64,000 nucleotides of DNA. Source: Planctomycetota bacterium (GTDB taxonomy: Bacteria; Planctomycetota; JAMOSO01). How positions within the stretch are numbered: the first letter of the stretch is position 1; the number at the start of each line of letters is the position of its first letter. Of the stretch, positions 18,754-28,327 are shown piece after piece. Below the pieces are notes generated by a model that made no database searches, was not told the origin of the DNA, and saw nothing but the letters and a program-made list of their open reading frames with translations. The stretch covers positions 36,067-100,066 of the forward strand of contig JAMOSO010000050.1 in assembly GCA_027063065.1 (NCBI GenBank), given 5' to 3'. The position numbers were made by a program, and so were the translations under genes.

Positions 18754-19329
18754 ATGCAACAAGGAAAACTAATTGTTTTTTCTGGTCCTTCTGGATGTGG
18801 TAAAAGTACCGTAGTAGCCGAGTTATGTAGAAAAAATGCGCAGATGATGCCCTCTATTTCCGCAACCACTCGTGCCCCAAGGGGTAATGAGCAACATGGA
18901 AAAGAGTATTTTTTTCTCAAACGTAAGGAATTTGAAGCTGAAATAGCAGATGATGCCTTTTTAGAATACGCTGAAGTATTTGGCAACTATTACGGAACTA
19001 AATGGCGTTGGTTGGCTGAAGAATGGGAAAAAGGAACTTGGATATTATTGGACATTGACGTCCAAGGCGCAATGCAAATTCGCGAAAAAGCAGGTGATGC
19101 TTTGCTAATTTTTATTGCACCTCCCAGTATGGAAATTTTACGCCAAAGACTTGAAAACCGTCAAACAGAAAGTGCTGAAAAAATACAAATGCGTTTAGCA
19201 GAAGCTCAACGCGAGTTAGAGTTTTCTGAAAAATATGATGCAGTAGTTATAAATGATAAACTTGAAGAAACTGTTCTTCAAATTGAAAATATTTTAAAAC
19301 AACGGTTTAACAACCAATTAACGGAGTAG
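18754..19329 (+). CDS. gmk: Guanylate kinase
   Basis: Phosphorylates GMP to GDP with ATP. It has 191 residues, with P-loop GPSGCGKST at residues 10-18, the GMP-binding segment SISATTRAPRGNE and the tyrosine motif FGNYYGT (canonical GxxYGT). The lid segment with RQRLENR follows. It leads a compact run with rpoZ (3-base gap) and dut (7-base gap). A gmk-rpoZ pair is a common bacterial arrangement, which supports both calls. Confidence 0.96.
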   Translation: MQQGKLIVFSGPSGCGKSTVVAELCRKNAQMMPSISATTRAPRGNEQHGKEYFFLKRKEFEAEIADDAFLEYAEVFGNYYGTKWRWLAEEWEKGTWILLDIDVQGAMQIREKAGDALLIFIAPPSMEILRQRLENRQTESAEKIQMRLAEAQRELEFSEKYDAVVINDKLEETVLQIENILKQRFNNQLTE

Positions 19330-19332
19330 TCG

Positions 19333-19542
19333 ATGCTTGATTACGATATTGATGTATTAGTAAACAAAGTTGGCGGAGTATTCGCCCTAAGCGTTTTAGT
19401 AAAAAGACGTGTTCACATGCTTGTTAAAGGCGCCACCCCTTTAGTAGAAGTAAAACGTGGCATGGAGCCTTACGAAATTGCCCTAGAAGAAATCTCGCAA
19501 GACAAGGTAGCCTACGACGGCGACCCTTACGCAAATTTCTAA
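19333..19542 (+). CDS. rpoZ: RNA polymerase omega subunit
   Basis: A 69-residue protein with the omega core: [15 protein letters not shown] (residues 13-27), then [10 protein letters not shown] and [11 protein letters not shown]. Omega helps fold and assemble the beta-prime subunit. It is short, as in other PVC bacteria, and is identified from this core plus its place directly after gmk. No anomaly seen. Confidence 0.9.
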   Translation: MLDYDIDVLVNKVGGVFALSVLVKRRVHMLVKGATPLVEVKRGMEPYEIALEEISQDKVAYDGDPYANF

Positions 19543-19549
19543 ACAAAAG

Positions 19550-19996
19550 ATGCAAATTCAAATAACACAAACTTCATCTGCCAGCGATTTACCACTACCC
19601 GCATATATGAGTAAAGATGCTGCAGGCATGGATTTAGTCGCTGCAATTGAAGACAGTATTGTTTTAAAAAAAGGTGAAATAAAATTAATACCTACAGGAT
19701 TGTGTATAGCAATTCCAAGTGGATATGAAGCACAAATACGTCCGCGCAGTGGACTAGCTTATAAACACGGAATTACTTTACCAAACAGTCCAGGCACTAT
19801 TGATGCAGATTACCGAGGTGAAATCGGTGTGATAATTGCCAATTATGGTTCAGAAGATTTTACCATAACACGTGGTATGCGCATTGCACAAATGGTTATT
19901 AATAAAGTAGAAATAATAAATTGGGAATTAGTTGAAGAACTATCCGAAACCGCACGAGCTCAAGGTGGGTTTGGCTCAACTGGAAAAAGTTCTTAA
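19550..19996 (+). CDS. dut: dUTP diphosphatase
   Basis: Trimeric dUTPase that splits dUTP to dUMP, protecting DNA from uracil and feeding dTMP synthesis. It has 148 residues, with the five family motifs in order: AAGMDL, PRSGLA, the motif-3 segment [13 protein letters not shown] (with the catalytic Asp), RIAQMV and the glycine-rich tail [10 protein letters not shown]. It is last in the gmk-rpoZ-dut run and is followed by a perfect hairpin. Confidence 0.96.
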   Translation: MQIQITQTSSASDLPLPAYMSKDAAGMDLVAAIEDSIVLKKGEIKLIPTGLCIAIPSGYEAQIRPRSGLAYKHGITLPNSPGTIDADYRGEIGVIIANYGSEDFTITRGMRIAQMVINKVEIINWELVEELSETARAQGGFGSTGKSS

Positions 19997-20018
19997 CCAA
20001 ATTATTTCTAATAGACCT

Positions 20019-20043
20019 TGCCATCAATCCCGTATTGATGGCA
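20019..20043 (+). terminator. Hairpin after dut, no U-tract
   Basis: Perfect 10-bp stem TGCCATCAAT / ATTGATGGCA with a 5-base loop, 22 bases past the dut stop. There is no clear T-run. The position suggests a transcript end for gmk-rpoZ-dut. Confidence 0.55.
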
Positions 20044-20080
20044 TATTGTAAATATACATTGGCCGACCTACATATTGATT

Positions 20081-22663
20081 ATGACTAAACAAACAAAAAA
20101 TACATCTAAACACCGCGAACCACTAGCTTTAATAACTATTGGCATCACAGTATTTTTAACACTTAGTTTTGCATCTTATTCTCCTATGGGCAATGTAACT
20201 TCTCAATACCCAACTGATGCAAGCGCTTCAAATATATGTGGACCTGTTGGCGATGCTATCGCTCATTATTGTTACTTATATTTCGGATATAGCATATATT
20301 TATTAATTGGTTCTTTACTAATTATGGCGCTGAGGATATTTCAACAAACGCCTTTAACTTACCCTCTAATTAGACTTAGTGCATTATATATGGGTGTTAT
20401 TTTCTTTAGCGGTTTTTTGAGCACCTTTTCTAATTCTCCTAGCTTTCTACCCTCGCTTGGTGGAGTATGGGGAGCATTATTAAGCGACTCATTTGTAAAA
20501 ATGGTTGGTATTTGGGGGGCTAGATTGCTATGCCTAATAATCACTTTAGCTATAGTACCTTATACAGTAGAAGTCTCTTTGGCGGATATTTATAAATTTT
20601 TATTAAACAATCGTCCTAGCATGCCAAAATTACCGACCTTACCCAAACCAAGTTTAAAAACCTTATCTAATCAACAAAATCAAGAAAAAGCTATCCCTGC
20701 CCAAGAACCAACACCAAACTTTGATCTAGAAATACCAGAACCTCAACCTATTGAAGAAATTGAAGAACCAACAACTAAACCTACTATAGCACCACAGCCA
20801 GAATCTGAGCCTACTGATACAGCACCTTTAAGTTTTACTATTAACGGCCCTGTTGCTCCTGAGCCTAAAGAAGAAGAAACACCAACGCCAGAAGAAGATA
20901 TTATTCCTGAGCCACCACGACCAACTCCAAGCGTTAGATTACGCAACCACTTAGAAGAAAAACCTAAACCCACACCAAAACCAGCACTGACAAACACAAT
21001 AGATGCTCCCTCTTCTGAAACACAAGATTTAGAAGAATATCAATTGCCACCTCTTAATTTACTCAATGAAGGGGTTTTTGTAGAGACAGCCACTGCCGAT
21101 GAAATAACAGAAAAAGCACGCATATTAGAGCAGGTTATGTCTGATTTTAAAGTTGAAGCAAAAGTAGTACAGGTCAACAAAGGCCCAACTATTACACAAT
21201 TTGAACTGCGTATCGCATCAGGCATAAAAGTACAAAAGATATCTACTTTATCCTCTAATTTAGCCATGGCATTAAAAGCAACTAAGGTGCGCGTCGTTGC
21301 TCCGATACCCGGCAAAGACACCATTGGTGTCGAAATCCCAAATACCAAGAAAAAAGCTATTTATATGCGTCCTTTGATGGAGGCAAATGAAGAAAAAATA
21401 AAAGAACAATACTTGCCTATTATTTTAGGTGAAGATGAAACTGGCCAAGCTTTAGTTTGTGATTTGGCTAAATTGCCACACTTATTAATTGCCGGTAGCA
21501 CAGGCTCAGGTAAATCGGTATGTATAAATGCTATTATTCAAAGTCTCATCATTAAACGCAGACCTGATGAAGTTAAGCTTATTTTGGTAGACCCCAAAAC
21601 TGTAGAAATGGCCGATTACCAGTTTATCCCTCACTTGATGACTCCTGTTGTAACTGATATGGCTAAAGCCAATGCCGTATTAGAGTGGGCGTGTAAAAAA
21701 ATGGAAGAACGTTATAAATTTTTAGCCAGATGTAGGGTTAGGAATATAGCCTCATTTAACAATTTAGGCAAAGAAGCCATTGTTGAAGCCTTACAAAAAG
21801 ATGGCAAGTATGACCCAGCAAAAGATACTACGTTTAAAATGCCATACATCGTAATGATTATTGATGAATTAGCTGATTTGATGATGTTAAGTGCCAATGA
21901 AGTAGAAGCCTCTATTACTAGACTAGCACAAAAATCACGTGCTGTTGGTATACATGTTATATTAGCTACCCAGCGACCTTCAACCGATGTAGTCACCGGA
22001 TTAATTAAAGCCAATATGCCAGCACGTTTAGCATTTCAAGTTATATCATCTATTGACTCACGTACCATATTAGACAGTAAAGGTGCAGAACAGTTATTAG
22101 GACAAGGCGATATGCTTTATATGCCACCTAGCGAATCCAGACTATATCGTGCCCAAGGCGTCTATGTTGACGATGATGAAATAAAACGAGTGGTCGACTT
22201 TTTAGAAAACCAAGCCAAACCAATATTCAATAAAGAATTAGATGAAAAATCAGCTCCTGAAGAATCTTCAGAGCCAACCACTGGCAACTCTGGTGTTAAT
22301 AATGATGAATTATTTAATCAAGCCGTTGAAATTATATTAACTCATCAACGAGGTTCTGTCTCACTATTACAACGTAAATTAGGCATTGGTTATACACGTG
22401 CAGCTAGATTAGTAGATATGATGGCAGAAGATGGCATTTTAGGCGAATACAAAGGCTCAAAAGCCCGTGATATTTTGATTACACTAGAAGAATGGGAAAT
22501 TTTAAATAACCCTTCTACACCTGTTGAAAACACCAACACAGAAGAAACACCCGCTGAAGAGCCTGTCTTTAGTAGCGATGCCGACAAAATGAGAGTTATT
22601 GCCAATGAATCACCAACAAAGACAGACGATGACGACAGTTTTTTATCCGTTGATGACGATTAA
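20081..22663 (+). CDS. ftsK: DNA translocase FtsK
   Basis: Septum-anchored DNA pump that clears and aligns chromosomes for division. It has 860 residues from ATG 20081 (a TTG two codons upstream is less likely). Four membrane segments occupy the first ~165 residues, then a Pro/Glu-rich linker to ~310. The motor has Walker A GSTGSGKS (near 470) and Walker B MIIDELADL (near 592). The gamma winged-helix domain (~744-805, with RGSVSLLQRKLGIGYTRAARL) reads KOPS-type sites. An acidic 50-residue tail after gamma is an extension beyond most FtsK proteins. The SpoU gene follows after 11 bases. Confidence 0.96.
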   Translation: MTKQTKNTSKHREPLALITIGITVFLTLSFASYSPMGNVTSQYPTDASASNICGPVGDAIAHYCYLYFGYSIYLLIGSLLIMALRIFQQTPLTYPLIRLSALYMGVIFFSGFLSTFSNSPSFLPSLGGVWGALLSDSFVKMVGIWGARLLCLIITLAIVPYTVEVSLADIYKFLLNNRPSMPKLPTLPKPSLKTLSNQQNQEKAIPAQEPTPNFDLEIPEPQPIEEIEEPTTKPTIAPQPESEPTDTAPLSFTINGPVAPEPKEEETPTPEEDIIPEPPRPTPSVRLRNHLEEKPKPTPKPALTNTIDAPSSETQDLEEYQLPPLNLLNEGVFVETATADEITEKARILEQVMSDFKVEAKVVQVNKGPTITQFELRIASGIKVQKISTLSSNLAMALKATKVRVVAPIPGKDTIGVEIPNTKKKAIYMRPLMEANEEKIKEQYLPIILGEDETGQALVCDLAKLPHLLIAGSTGSGKSVCINAIIQSLIIKRRPDEVKLILVDPKTVEMADYQFIPHLMTPVVTDMAKANAVLEWACKKMEERYKFLARCRVRNIASFNNLGKEAIVEALQKDGKYDPAKDTTFKMPYIVMIIDELADLMMLSANEVEASITRLAQKSRAVGIHVILATQRPSTDVVTGLIKANMPARLAFQVISSIDSRTILDSKGAEQLLGQGDMLYMPPSESRLYRAQGVYVDDDEIKRVVDFLENQAKPIFNKELDEKSAPEESSEPTTGNSGVNNDELFNQAVEIILTHQRGSVSLLQRKLGIGYTRAARLVDMMAEDGILGEYKGSKARDILITLEEWEILNNPSTPVENTNTEETPAEEPVFSSDADKMRVIANESPTKTDDDDSFLSVDDD

Positions 22664-22674
22664 TAAATGCTTCA

Positions 22675-23415
22675 ATGATAACATCTGTAACAAACAACAA
22701 TATTAAAAGCTGGGTTAAATTGGTCAATAATAGCCAATATAGACGCAAAACTAAAAGTTGCATCATTGAAGGCGAAACTATGGTGCGCGAGGCGATTAAA
22801 CTAAATTTAGTCACAACTATACTTATAAAAGAAAATTCAAAATTACTTAATAATTTTAATATTAATACTGAAATTTTGAGTGAACATTGTTTTAAAAAAA
22901 TAAGCAAGCTTAACTCTGTAGAAATAATGGCTATTGTAAATTTACCAAGAAACGAAATTAAATGGCAAACATATTCAAAAATTTTAGTATGCGATCGACT
23001 TCAAAACCCTGATAATTTAGGTAGTTTAATTAGATCAGCTCACGCAGCAAATTTTGATTGTATTATCACTACGCCAGGTAGTGCAGATATATTTAATCCA
23101 AAAACCTTAAGGGCATCAACAGGTTCTGTCTTGCGATTTACTTGTTTGCAAATGCCTGAAAAAACATTATTTACCCATCTTAAAGATAATTTTTTTACCA
23201 CATTTGGTTTAGCTGCCAATGGCAATTACGATTTATTTAAACAGAAACCTACTGGCAAAGTGGCATTAATTGTTGGTAATGAAGGTCAAGGACTAAGCCA
23301 GACCATTTTATCAGCCATTGATTATAAAACATCATTGCCAATTAATAATCAAGTAGAAAGTCTAAATGCTGCAATCGCAGCATCTATAGCAATGTATAAA
23401 ATTTCATGGGGCTAA
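22675..23415 (+). CDS. SpoU/TrmH family RNA 2'-O-methyltransferase
   Basis: A 246-residue SPOUT methyltransferase, probably acting on rRNA or tRNA ribose. The N-terminal ~100 residues match the substrate-binding domain (VKLVNNSQYRRKTKSCIIEGE). The catalytic domain shows the three SpoU motifs: QNPDNLGSLIRSA (with the catalytic Asn and Arg), IVGNEGQGLS and the knot region SLNAAIAASIAMY. The start ATG 22675 lies 11 bases after ftsK. The target nucleotide cannot be read from sequence. Confidence 0.9.
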   Translation: MITSVTNNNIKSWVKLVNNSQYRRKTKSCIIEGETMVREAIKLNLVTTILIKENSKLLNNFNINTEILSEHCFKKISKLNSVEIMAIVNLPRNEIKWQTYSKILVCDRLQNPDNLGSLIRSAHAANFDCIITTPGSADIFNPKTLRASTGSVLRFTCLQMPEKTLFTHLKDNFFTTFGLAANGNYDLFKQKPTGKVALIVGNEGQGLSQTILSAIDYKTSLPINNQVESLNAAIAASIAMYKISWG

Positions 23416-23466
23416 TGACAAATCATTAAACTTGCACCCACAACCTCTATCAGTAATATAGGAACT

Positions 23467-24315
23467 ATGAACAATTACCAAAACCCATTTTGTAACGGCG
23501 GATTTGCACAACCAAGTATAACTCCAGCCATAAAAAAAATTATGATTTTTACAGTTGTTGTATATTTTATACAGCGATTATCAGGTCCAAGCTTTACAGC
23601 TTTTTTTGGTTTAGTACCCGATCTATTACTCAAAGGTTATATCTGGCAGTTACTAACTTATAATTTTTTACATGACCCATACGGCATAGGTCATATTATT
23701 TTCAATATGATGACCTTATACTTTTGCGGAAGTGGTGTCGAACGCGTATTAGGCTTTAAAAAATTTATTTGGTTTTATATTTTATGTGGAGTAGGAGGCG
23801 GTATTGTAACCAGTTTGATTTCCATCGCGTTAGGCACTGGTGGCATCGTTACTATTGGTGCGTCAGCAGCTGTTTTAGGAGTATTAATTGCTTTTGCTCA
23901 ATTAAACCCTCAAGCAACATTTCTTATATTTTTTATTATACCCGTAAAAGCAAAACATATGACTACATTATTAGTTGTATTAAATCTACTTATGGGATTA
24001 CCAGACCCAAGCGGTAGTGGTGGCGGTATTGCTGTATGGGCGCATTTAGGCGGTATGGCTGTTGGTTATCTGTTAATTATGTGGGATAAAAAGACAGGCT
24101 TTGCACACGACAATTATCCATTTATAGAAAAATTTACCAGTTTAAAACGCCAACTAACAGAAAAAAAATTACGTTCTGAATTTAAAAATGCCTCTCTTGA
24201 AAAAGACAAAGTTGATGTCTTATTAGATAAAATTGCTAAATACGGTATGCCTAGCTTAAGCGATGAAGAAAGAACATTTTTAACTAACTTTTCAAGACGA
24301 CAGTCAAAGAAGTAA
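23467..24315 (+). CDS. Rhomboid family intramembrane serine protease
   Basis: A 282-residue protein with six membrane segments that cleaves substrates within the membrane. The catalytic serine is S133 in the motif GASAAVLG (canonical G-x-S-x-x), and the catalytic histidine is H193 in WAHLGGMAVG. The HIIFNM motif at 76-81 is also conserved. A charged helical cytoplasmic tail follows residue ~215. The last 32 bases overlap the end of the convergent O-antigen ligase-like gene. Substrates unknown. Confidence 0.93.
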   Translation: MNNYQNPFCNGGFAQPSITPAIKKIMIFTVVVYFIQRLSGPSFTAFFGLVPDLLLKGYIWQLLTYNFLHDPYGIGHIIFNMMTLYFCGSGVERVLGFKKFIWFYILCGVGGGIVTSLISIALGTGGIVTIGASAAVLGVLIAFAQLNPQATFLIFFIIPVKAKHMTTLLVVLNLLMGLPDPSGSGGGIAVWAHLGGMAVGYLLIMWDKKTGFAHDNYPFIEKFTSLKRQLTEKKLRSEFKNASLEKDKVDVLLDKIAKYGMPSLSDEERTFLTNFSRRQSKK

Positions 24316-26374
24316 TCAGCTCATCTAAAGTTTTTAATAACTTCTTATTTAATAATGTACGCTCATCACTTATTAAATTATTGACACGTCTTGCCTCTGT
24401 AGCGTTTTTTAACGCTAACATATATTGCTTATTTGCTTTGTAATGTTGTGCAAGGCGCAATCTATATAAAGGTTTATAAGGATATAATTCAACCGCTTTA
24501 ACCAATAATCTTATTATTTCTTCCCTAGCAGAATTTCCATGTAACGCCCAAAGCACATTAGCTAGTTGCACCCAATTACCAGCTTTAACGCTGTTAGCTT
24601 GTAAAGCTTTGCGCGCAAACATTTCTGCCAATTTTGACGTTTTAACGCCATCATAAGACTCTTGATGGTAATTATACTTTAATTGCAAAGCGGCTTTACT
24701 AGCATTTAAATATACCTTATCAGTATGAACGCCTTGTTCTATTGCAAAAATACATCTTTGTAAATTATCCTCTGGCGAGTTAGCAGTAAAATTCATAGTT
24801 TTTGATAAAAGAATAGACTGATTAAAACTTGGATATACAATAAAAAAGTAAGTGCTTGTACCCAGTATAAATACCAATATTTGCACAACTGCACGCCTGT
24901 TATTATGCAAATTAATAACTGAATAACTATCATGGGCAAAAATTGTAATTATTAATAATAGAGTTAACCAATATAAAGCTGGTACATATAAATCAAAATC
25001 AATAAAAGAATGAATAGATAAAATTAATAATAATATTTGAAATAACTTTATTTTTAATTGATTGTTCAACAGGTTTAAACCTTCATAAAAAAACCAAAAT
25101 CCACAAGCTAATGCAAAGGCAACAACTAAAATTCCTACGGCATAATGCTCTAAGGTAAAACTAAACAAATTAGAGCCATCAGCTCGACTAAATAAAACTG
25201 CTAAAGCTACAGCAATCAATAAACTTATATAATACAAACTTTTTGGATACTTACTAACAATGGCTGTTTGTGTATCAATGATTGTTTTATCATTTATAAT
25301 CGGCTTTAGTGCACATAATGAAATATACAAAAAAGACCCGCCACCAATGAGACCTAATTCACAAAAAAGTTGTAAAAAATTATTATGTGCTTTTTGCACC
25401 TCCCACCCATCAATAGTTTTATAAGTGGCATAATAATCACCAAACGTGCCTAATCCTGTACCTAAGAAAAAATGATGCATCCACATTTGCAAACCAGCCA
25501 ACCAATACTGCCAGCGTACACTCATACTTAATATTGAAGAATTTAATTGGGTGGTAAAATAAACAACAGAAAATAACACCGTCACTAGCAAAATGCCGTA
25601 ACGTATTTTCTTATTTTTAACACTATTAAAAACACTAATAAATAAGGCTAAAGCAATAGCTCCATAACTACCTTTTGATTTAGTTAAGTACAAGATATAA
25701 ATTAAAAAGCTGGCTATCAATCCTCCTGAGATACACAAGTGATATTTTGATTTTTTAAATGCAGTATATGCAATAACTACACAGGCAATAAATGCCACTG
25801 ATATATATATACCTAAAGCATTTGAAGTAATAAAAGATGCAAAAATATCATCAGAATTAATCCTAGCTAAAAACATTGATTTTAACTGCCCAAAAGATTC
25901 TAAATATTGGGGATTATTTGCAATCATACGTCTAGTTAATATCAATGAAACTTTATATTGATACACGCCGTAAATGCCTATTGGCAAAGCACATCCCAAT
26001 GAGAGTGCAAATATTGTTAAAATAAAATCTTTAGAGCTTATCAATAAAAACGATAAAACAACCAAAATAGGAATTGTAAAATCAATTAACTGTTGCCATG
26101 TCTGCGCCGAATTTTTAGTATAAATAAGACTGAGCCAACAACTGCACAAAAACAAACATAATGGTACTATCCCCTTTCTATTATATACCAAACCGCCTAG
26201 ATGTAATGTGCTAGTAACCAAAATAATGGATGAAATAACCCACAAAGCATTAATAGCCGAATTAGCCAATTGATATGGCACTGAACCACTAATAAAAAAC
26301 CGATTTACCACTGCAACAACCAACAAACAAAAAGCTAAATGAGGTGCATATTGATATAATCGGTTACTTTGCAT
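24284..26374 (-). CDS. O-antigen ligase/polymerase-like membrane protein with C-terminal TPR-like region
   Basis: A 696-residue protein with about twelve to fourteen membrane segments up to residue ~505, then a soluble helical region of ~190 residues resembling tetratricopeptide repeats (NWVQLANVLWALHG, YRLRLAQHYKANKQYMLALKNA). The large periplasmic loop has GTGLGTFGDYYATYK and HNNFLQLFCELGLIGG, the Wzy_C/WaaL signature including the conserved His. It probably joins or polymerises lipid-linked glycans at the periplasmic face. It lies 30 bases after cysS on the same strand. Confidence 0.85.
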   Translation of the reverse strand: MQSNRLYQYAPHLAFCLLVVAVVNRFFISGSVPYQLANSAINALWVISSIILVTSTLHLGGLVYNRKGIVPLCLFLCSCWLSLIYTKNSAQTWQQLIDFTIPILVVLSFLLISSKDFILTIFALSLGCALPIGIYGVYQYKVSLILTRRMIANNPQYLESFGQLKSMFLARINSDDIFASFITSNALGIYISVAFIACVVIAYTAFKKSKYHLCISGGLIASFLIYILYLTKSKGSYGAIALALFISVFNSVKNKKIRYGILLVTVLFSVVYFTTQLNSSILSMSVRWQYWLAGLQMWMHHFFLGTGLGTFGDYYATYKTIDGWEVQKAHNNFLQLFCELGLIGGGSFLYISLCALKPIINDKTIIDTQTAIVSKYPKSLYYISLLIAVALAVLFSRADGSNLFSFTLEHYAVGILVVAFALACGFWFFYEGLNLLNNQLKIKLFQILLLILSIHSFIDFDLYVPALYWLTLLLIITIFAHDSYSVINLHNNRRAVVQILVFILGTSTYFFIVYPSFNQSILLSKTMNFTANSPEDNLQRCIFAIEQGVHTDKVYLNASKAALQLKYNYHQESYDGVKTSKLAEMFARKALQANSVKAGNWVQLANVLWALHGNSAREEIIRLLVKAVELYPYKPLYRLRLAQHYKANKQYMLALKNATEARRVNNLISDERTLLNKKLLKTLDELITSLTVVLKS

Positions 26375-26404
26375 TTAAGCCTATTAAAAAAGAATCAGCT
26401 TGTC

Positions 26405-27793
26405 TTAAGCCTTAGACCAAGTTACACCATCTGCAGTATCAACAAGTATAATCCCCATAGACGATAATTGATCACGAATTTTATCAGCTTCTTGCCAATT
26501 TTTATTTTCACGGGCTTCTTTACGTTTCAAAATTAAATCTTCAACCTGTTGATCTAAAGTTAACACTTCTGCCTCTTGCAATAAATTTAAAGCTAAAATT
26601 TTATCACAAAATTTAACAACAGTATGCTTTTCACCATCTGTAATTTCTGGGTTTTTTAAAACATCCCATAAGGAAGCCAATGCCCGTGGCATATTTAAGT
26701 CATTATTACAAAAATTTAAAAACTTATTTATAGCTTCTTGGGTACGCACTGTCTCCTCTGCCTCTATTGACAACAATGCTTGTGTACGAGCCTTTAATTT
26801 TTTATAACCCTGAGCAGCACCATCAAGTGCCTCAAAAGTAAAAGTTAATTGAGTACGATAATGGGCATTTAATAAAAAATATCTATATGCCAATGGATTA
26901 TAACCTTTGTCAATTAAAGTTTGAACAGTAATAAACCCACCACCAGATTTAGACATTTTACCTTTATCTAAAACTAAAAATTCACTATGAAGCCAATAAT
27001 TAACCCATTTCTTGCCTGTTACAACCTCACTTTGAGCTATTTCATTAGTATGATGAATTGATACATGATCAATACCTCCACAGTGAATATCAAACTGCTC
27101 ACCCAAATATTTCATACTCATGGCAGAACACTCAATATGCCACCCTGGAAAACCAACCCCCCAAGGACTATCCCATTCCATTAGACGCTGTTCGTTCTTA
27201 GGGCTAAATTTCCAAAGTGCAAAATCTGTAAAGTTACGTTTGCCCGCAATCATCTCAACCCTAGCGCCTGCTTGCATACCTTCAATATCTAAATTTGCGA
27301 TACGCCCATAATCTTTAATTTTAGATGTATCACAATAAATGCCATCTTCTAATTGATATGTAACGCCTTTTACTTCCATAGCTTTAACCATATCAATTTG
27401 TTCTTGAATATGCTCTGTAGCCTTACACCAAATACCAGGTTGTGCTATATTTAAATGTTGTAAATCCAACATAAAAGCATCGGTATAGCCCTGAGCTATC
27501 TCCCAAACGGTTTTACCTTCACGACGAGCACCTGCTTCCATTTTATCCTCGCCATCATCACCGTCGCTAACCAAATGCCCAACATCAGTAATATTCATCA
27601 CATGCTTTACAGCAAAGCCATTGGCCTCTAAAACTTTTTTTAAAATATCTTCAAAGACAAATGTGCGTAAATTGCCGATATGAGCAAAATTATAAACAGT
27701 GGGGCCACAGGTATAAATACCTACTTCATTTGGGTTTATAGGGATAAATTCTTGTACAGAACGTCCATCAGTATTATATAGTTTTATAGTCAT
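26405..27793 (-). CDS. cysS: Cysteinyl-tRNA synthetase
   Basis: Class I aminoacyl-tRNA synthetase charging tRNA-Cys, 462 residues. The HIGH motif reads HIGN at residues 37-40, as is usual in CysRS. The zinc-binding residues include C28 in YTCGPTVYN, the Cys in WHIECSAM and the HHTNE segment. KMSKS is present near residue 283. The anticodon-recognition tail has LILKRKEARENKNWQEADKIRDQL. No anomalies. Confidence 0.97.
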   Translation of the reverse strand: MTIKLYNTDGRSVQEFIPINPNEVGIYTCGPTVYNFAHIGNLRTFVFEDILKKVLEANGFAVKHVMNITDVGHLVSDGDDGEDKMEAGARREGKTVWEIAQGYTDAFMLDLQHLNIAQPGIWCKATEHIQEQIDMVKAMEVKGVTYQLEDGIYCDTSKIKDYGRIANLDIEGMQAGARVEMIAGKRNFTDFALWKFSPKNEQRLMEWDSPWGVGFPGWHIECSAMSMKYLGEQFDIHCGGIDHVSIHHTNEIAQSEVVTGKKWVNYWLHSEFLVLDKGKMSKSGGGFITVQTLIDKGYNPLAYRYFLLNAHYRTQLTFTFEALDGAAQGYKKLKARTQALLSIEAEETVRTQEAINKFLNFCNNDLNMPRALASLWDVLKNPEITDGEKHTVVKFCDKILALNLLQEAEVLTLDQQVEDLILKRKEARENKNWQEADKIRDQLSSMGIILVDTADGVTWSKA

Positions 27794-27856
27794 AGCTTAA
27801 TTATAACAAAACAATAATAAAGCTAAACTTGTTTTTAGATACAAAAAATTAGATTA

Positions 27857-28282
27857 TTAACCCGAAACTGTAATACCTGTTTTGGTTTCCGTATCCAGAG
27901 ACTCTGTACTGGCTTTTTTCATAGCTTCTTGCCAAGCCTGACGTAAATCCTCAACTAAACCTATAACGTCTTGCACTTTCTTAGTATTATATTCCATATT
28001 GGCATCTACTAAATGTAAATACATAAAGTTATACAAAGAAAATAAATTTTTACATAAGGCCTCATCAACATCGTAATTTAAACAACTCATAAGTTCGGCC
28101 AAAATCTTTTGCATTTTAATCAGTAAAGTATGGGCATCTTCACGTGACTCGAATCCCGCATCCATTTTATCAATTGCCTGATTACCAAAACGAATTAAAC
28201 CGCCATATAACATATTGACTAGCTCTGATTTCTTAGCGCTAGCAACTTGATTACGTAAATAACTATTAATTCCCTTTTGCAT
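27857..28282 (-). CDS. fliS: Flagellin chaperone FliS
   Basis: Cytoplasmic chaperone that binds the C-terminus of flagellin and keeps it unfolded for export. The 141-residue all-helical protein matches the family: YLRNQVASAKKSELVNMLYGGLIRF at the N-terminus, and NLFSLYNFMYLHLVDANM, the usual LYxY-like helix, near residues 80-97. It lies 45 bases downstream of fliD, the common fliD-fliS order, and should share the sigma-28 type promoter upstream of fliD. Flagellin itself is not in the window. Confidence 0.92.
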   Translation of the reverse strand: MQKGINSYLRNQVASAKKSELVNMLYGGLIRFGNQAIDKMDAGFESREDAHTLLIKMQKILAELMSCLNYDVDEALCKNLFSLYNFMYLHLVDANMEYNTKKVQDVIGLVEDLRQAWQEAMKKASTESLDTETKTGITVSG

Positions 28283-28327
28283 AGATTCTTAATATCGGTA
28301 AAAAACAACTATTACTTTAGGCATTAT

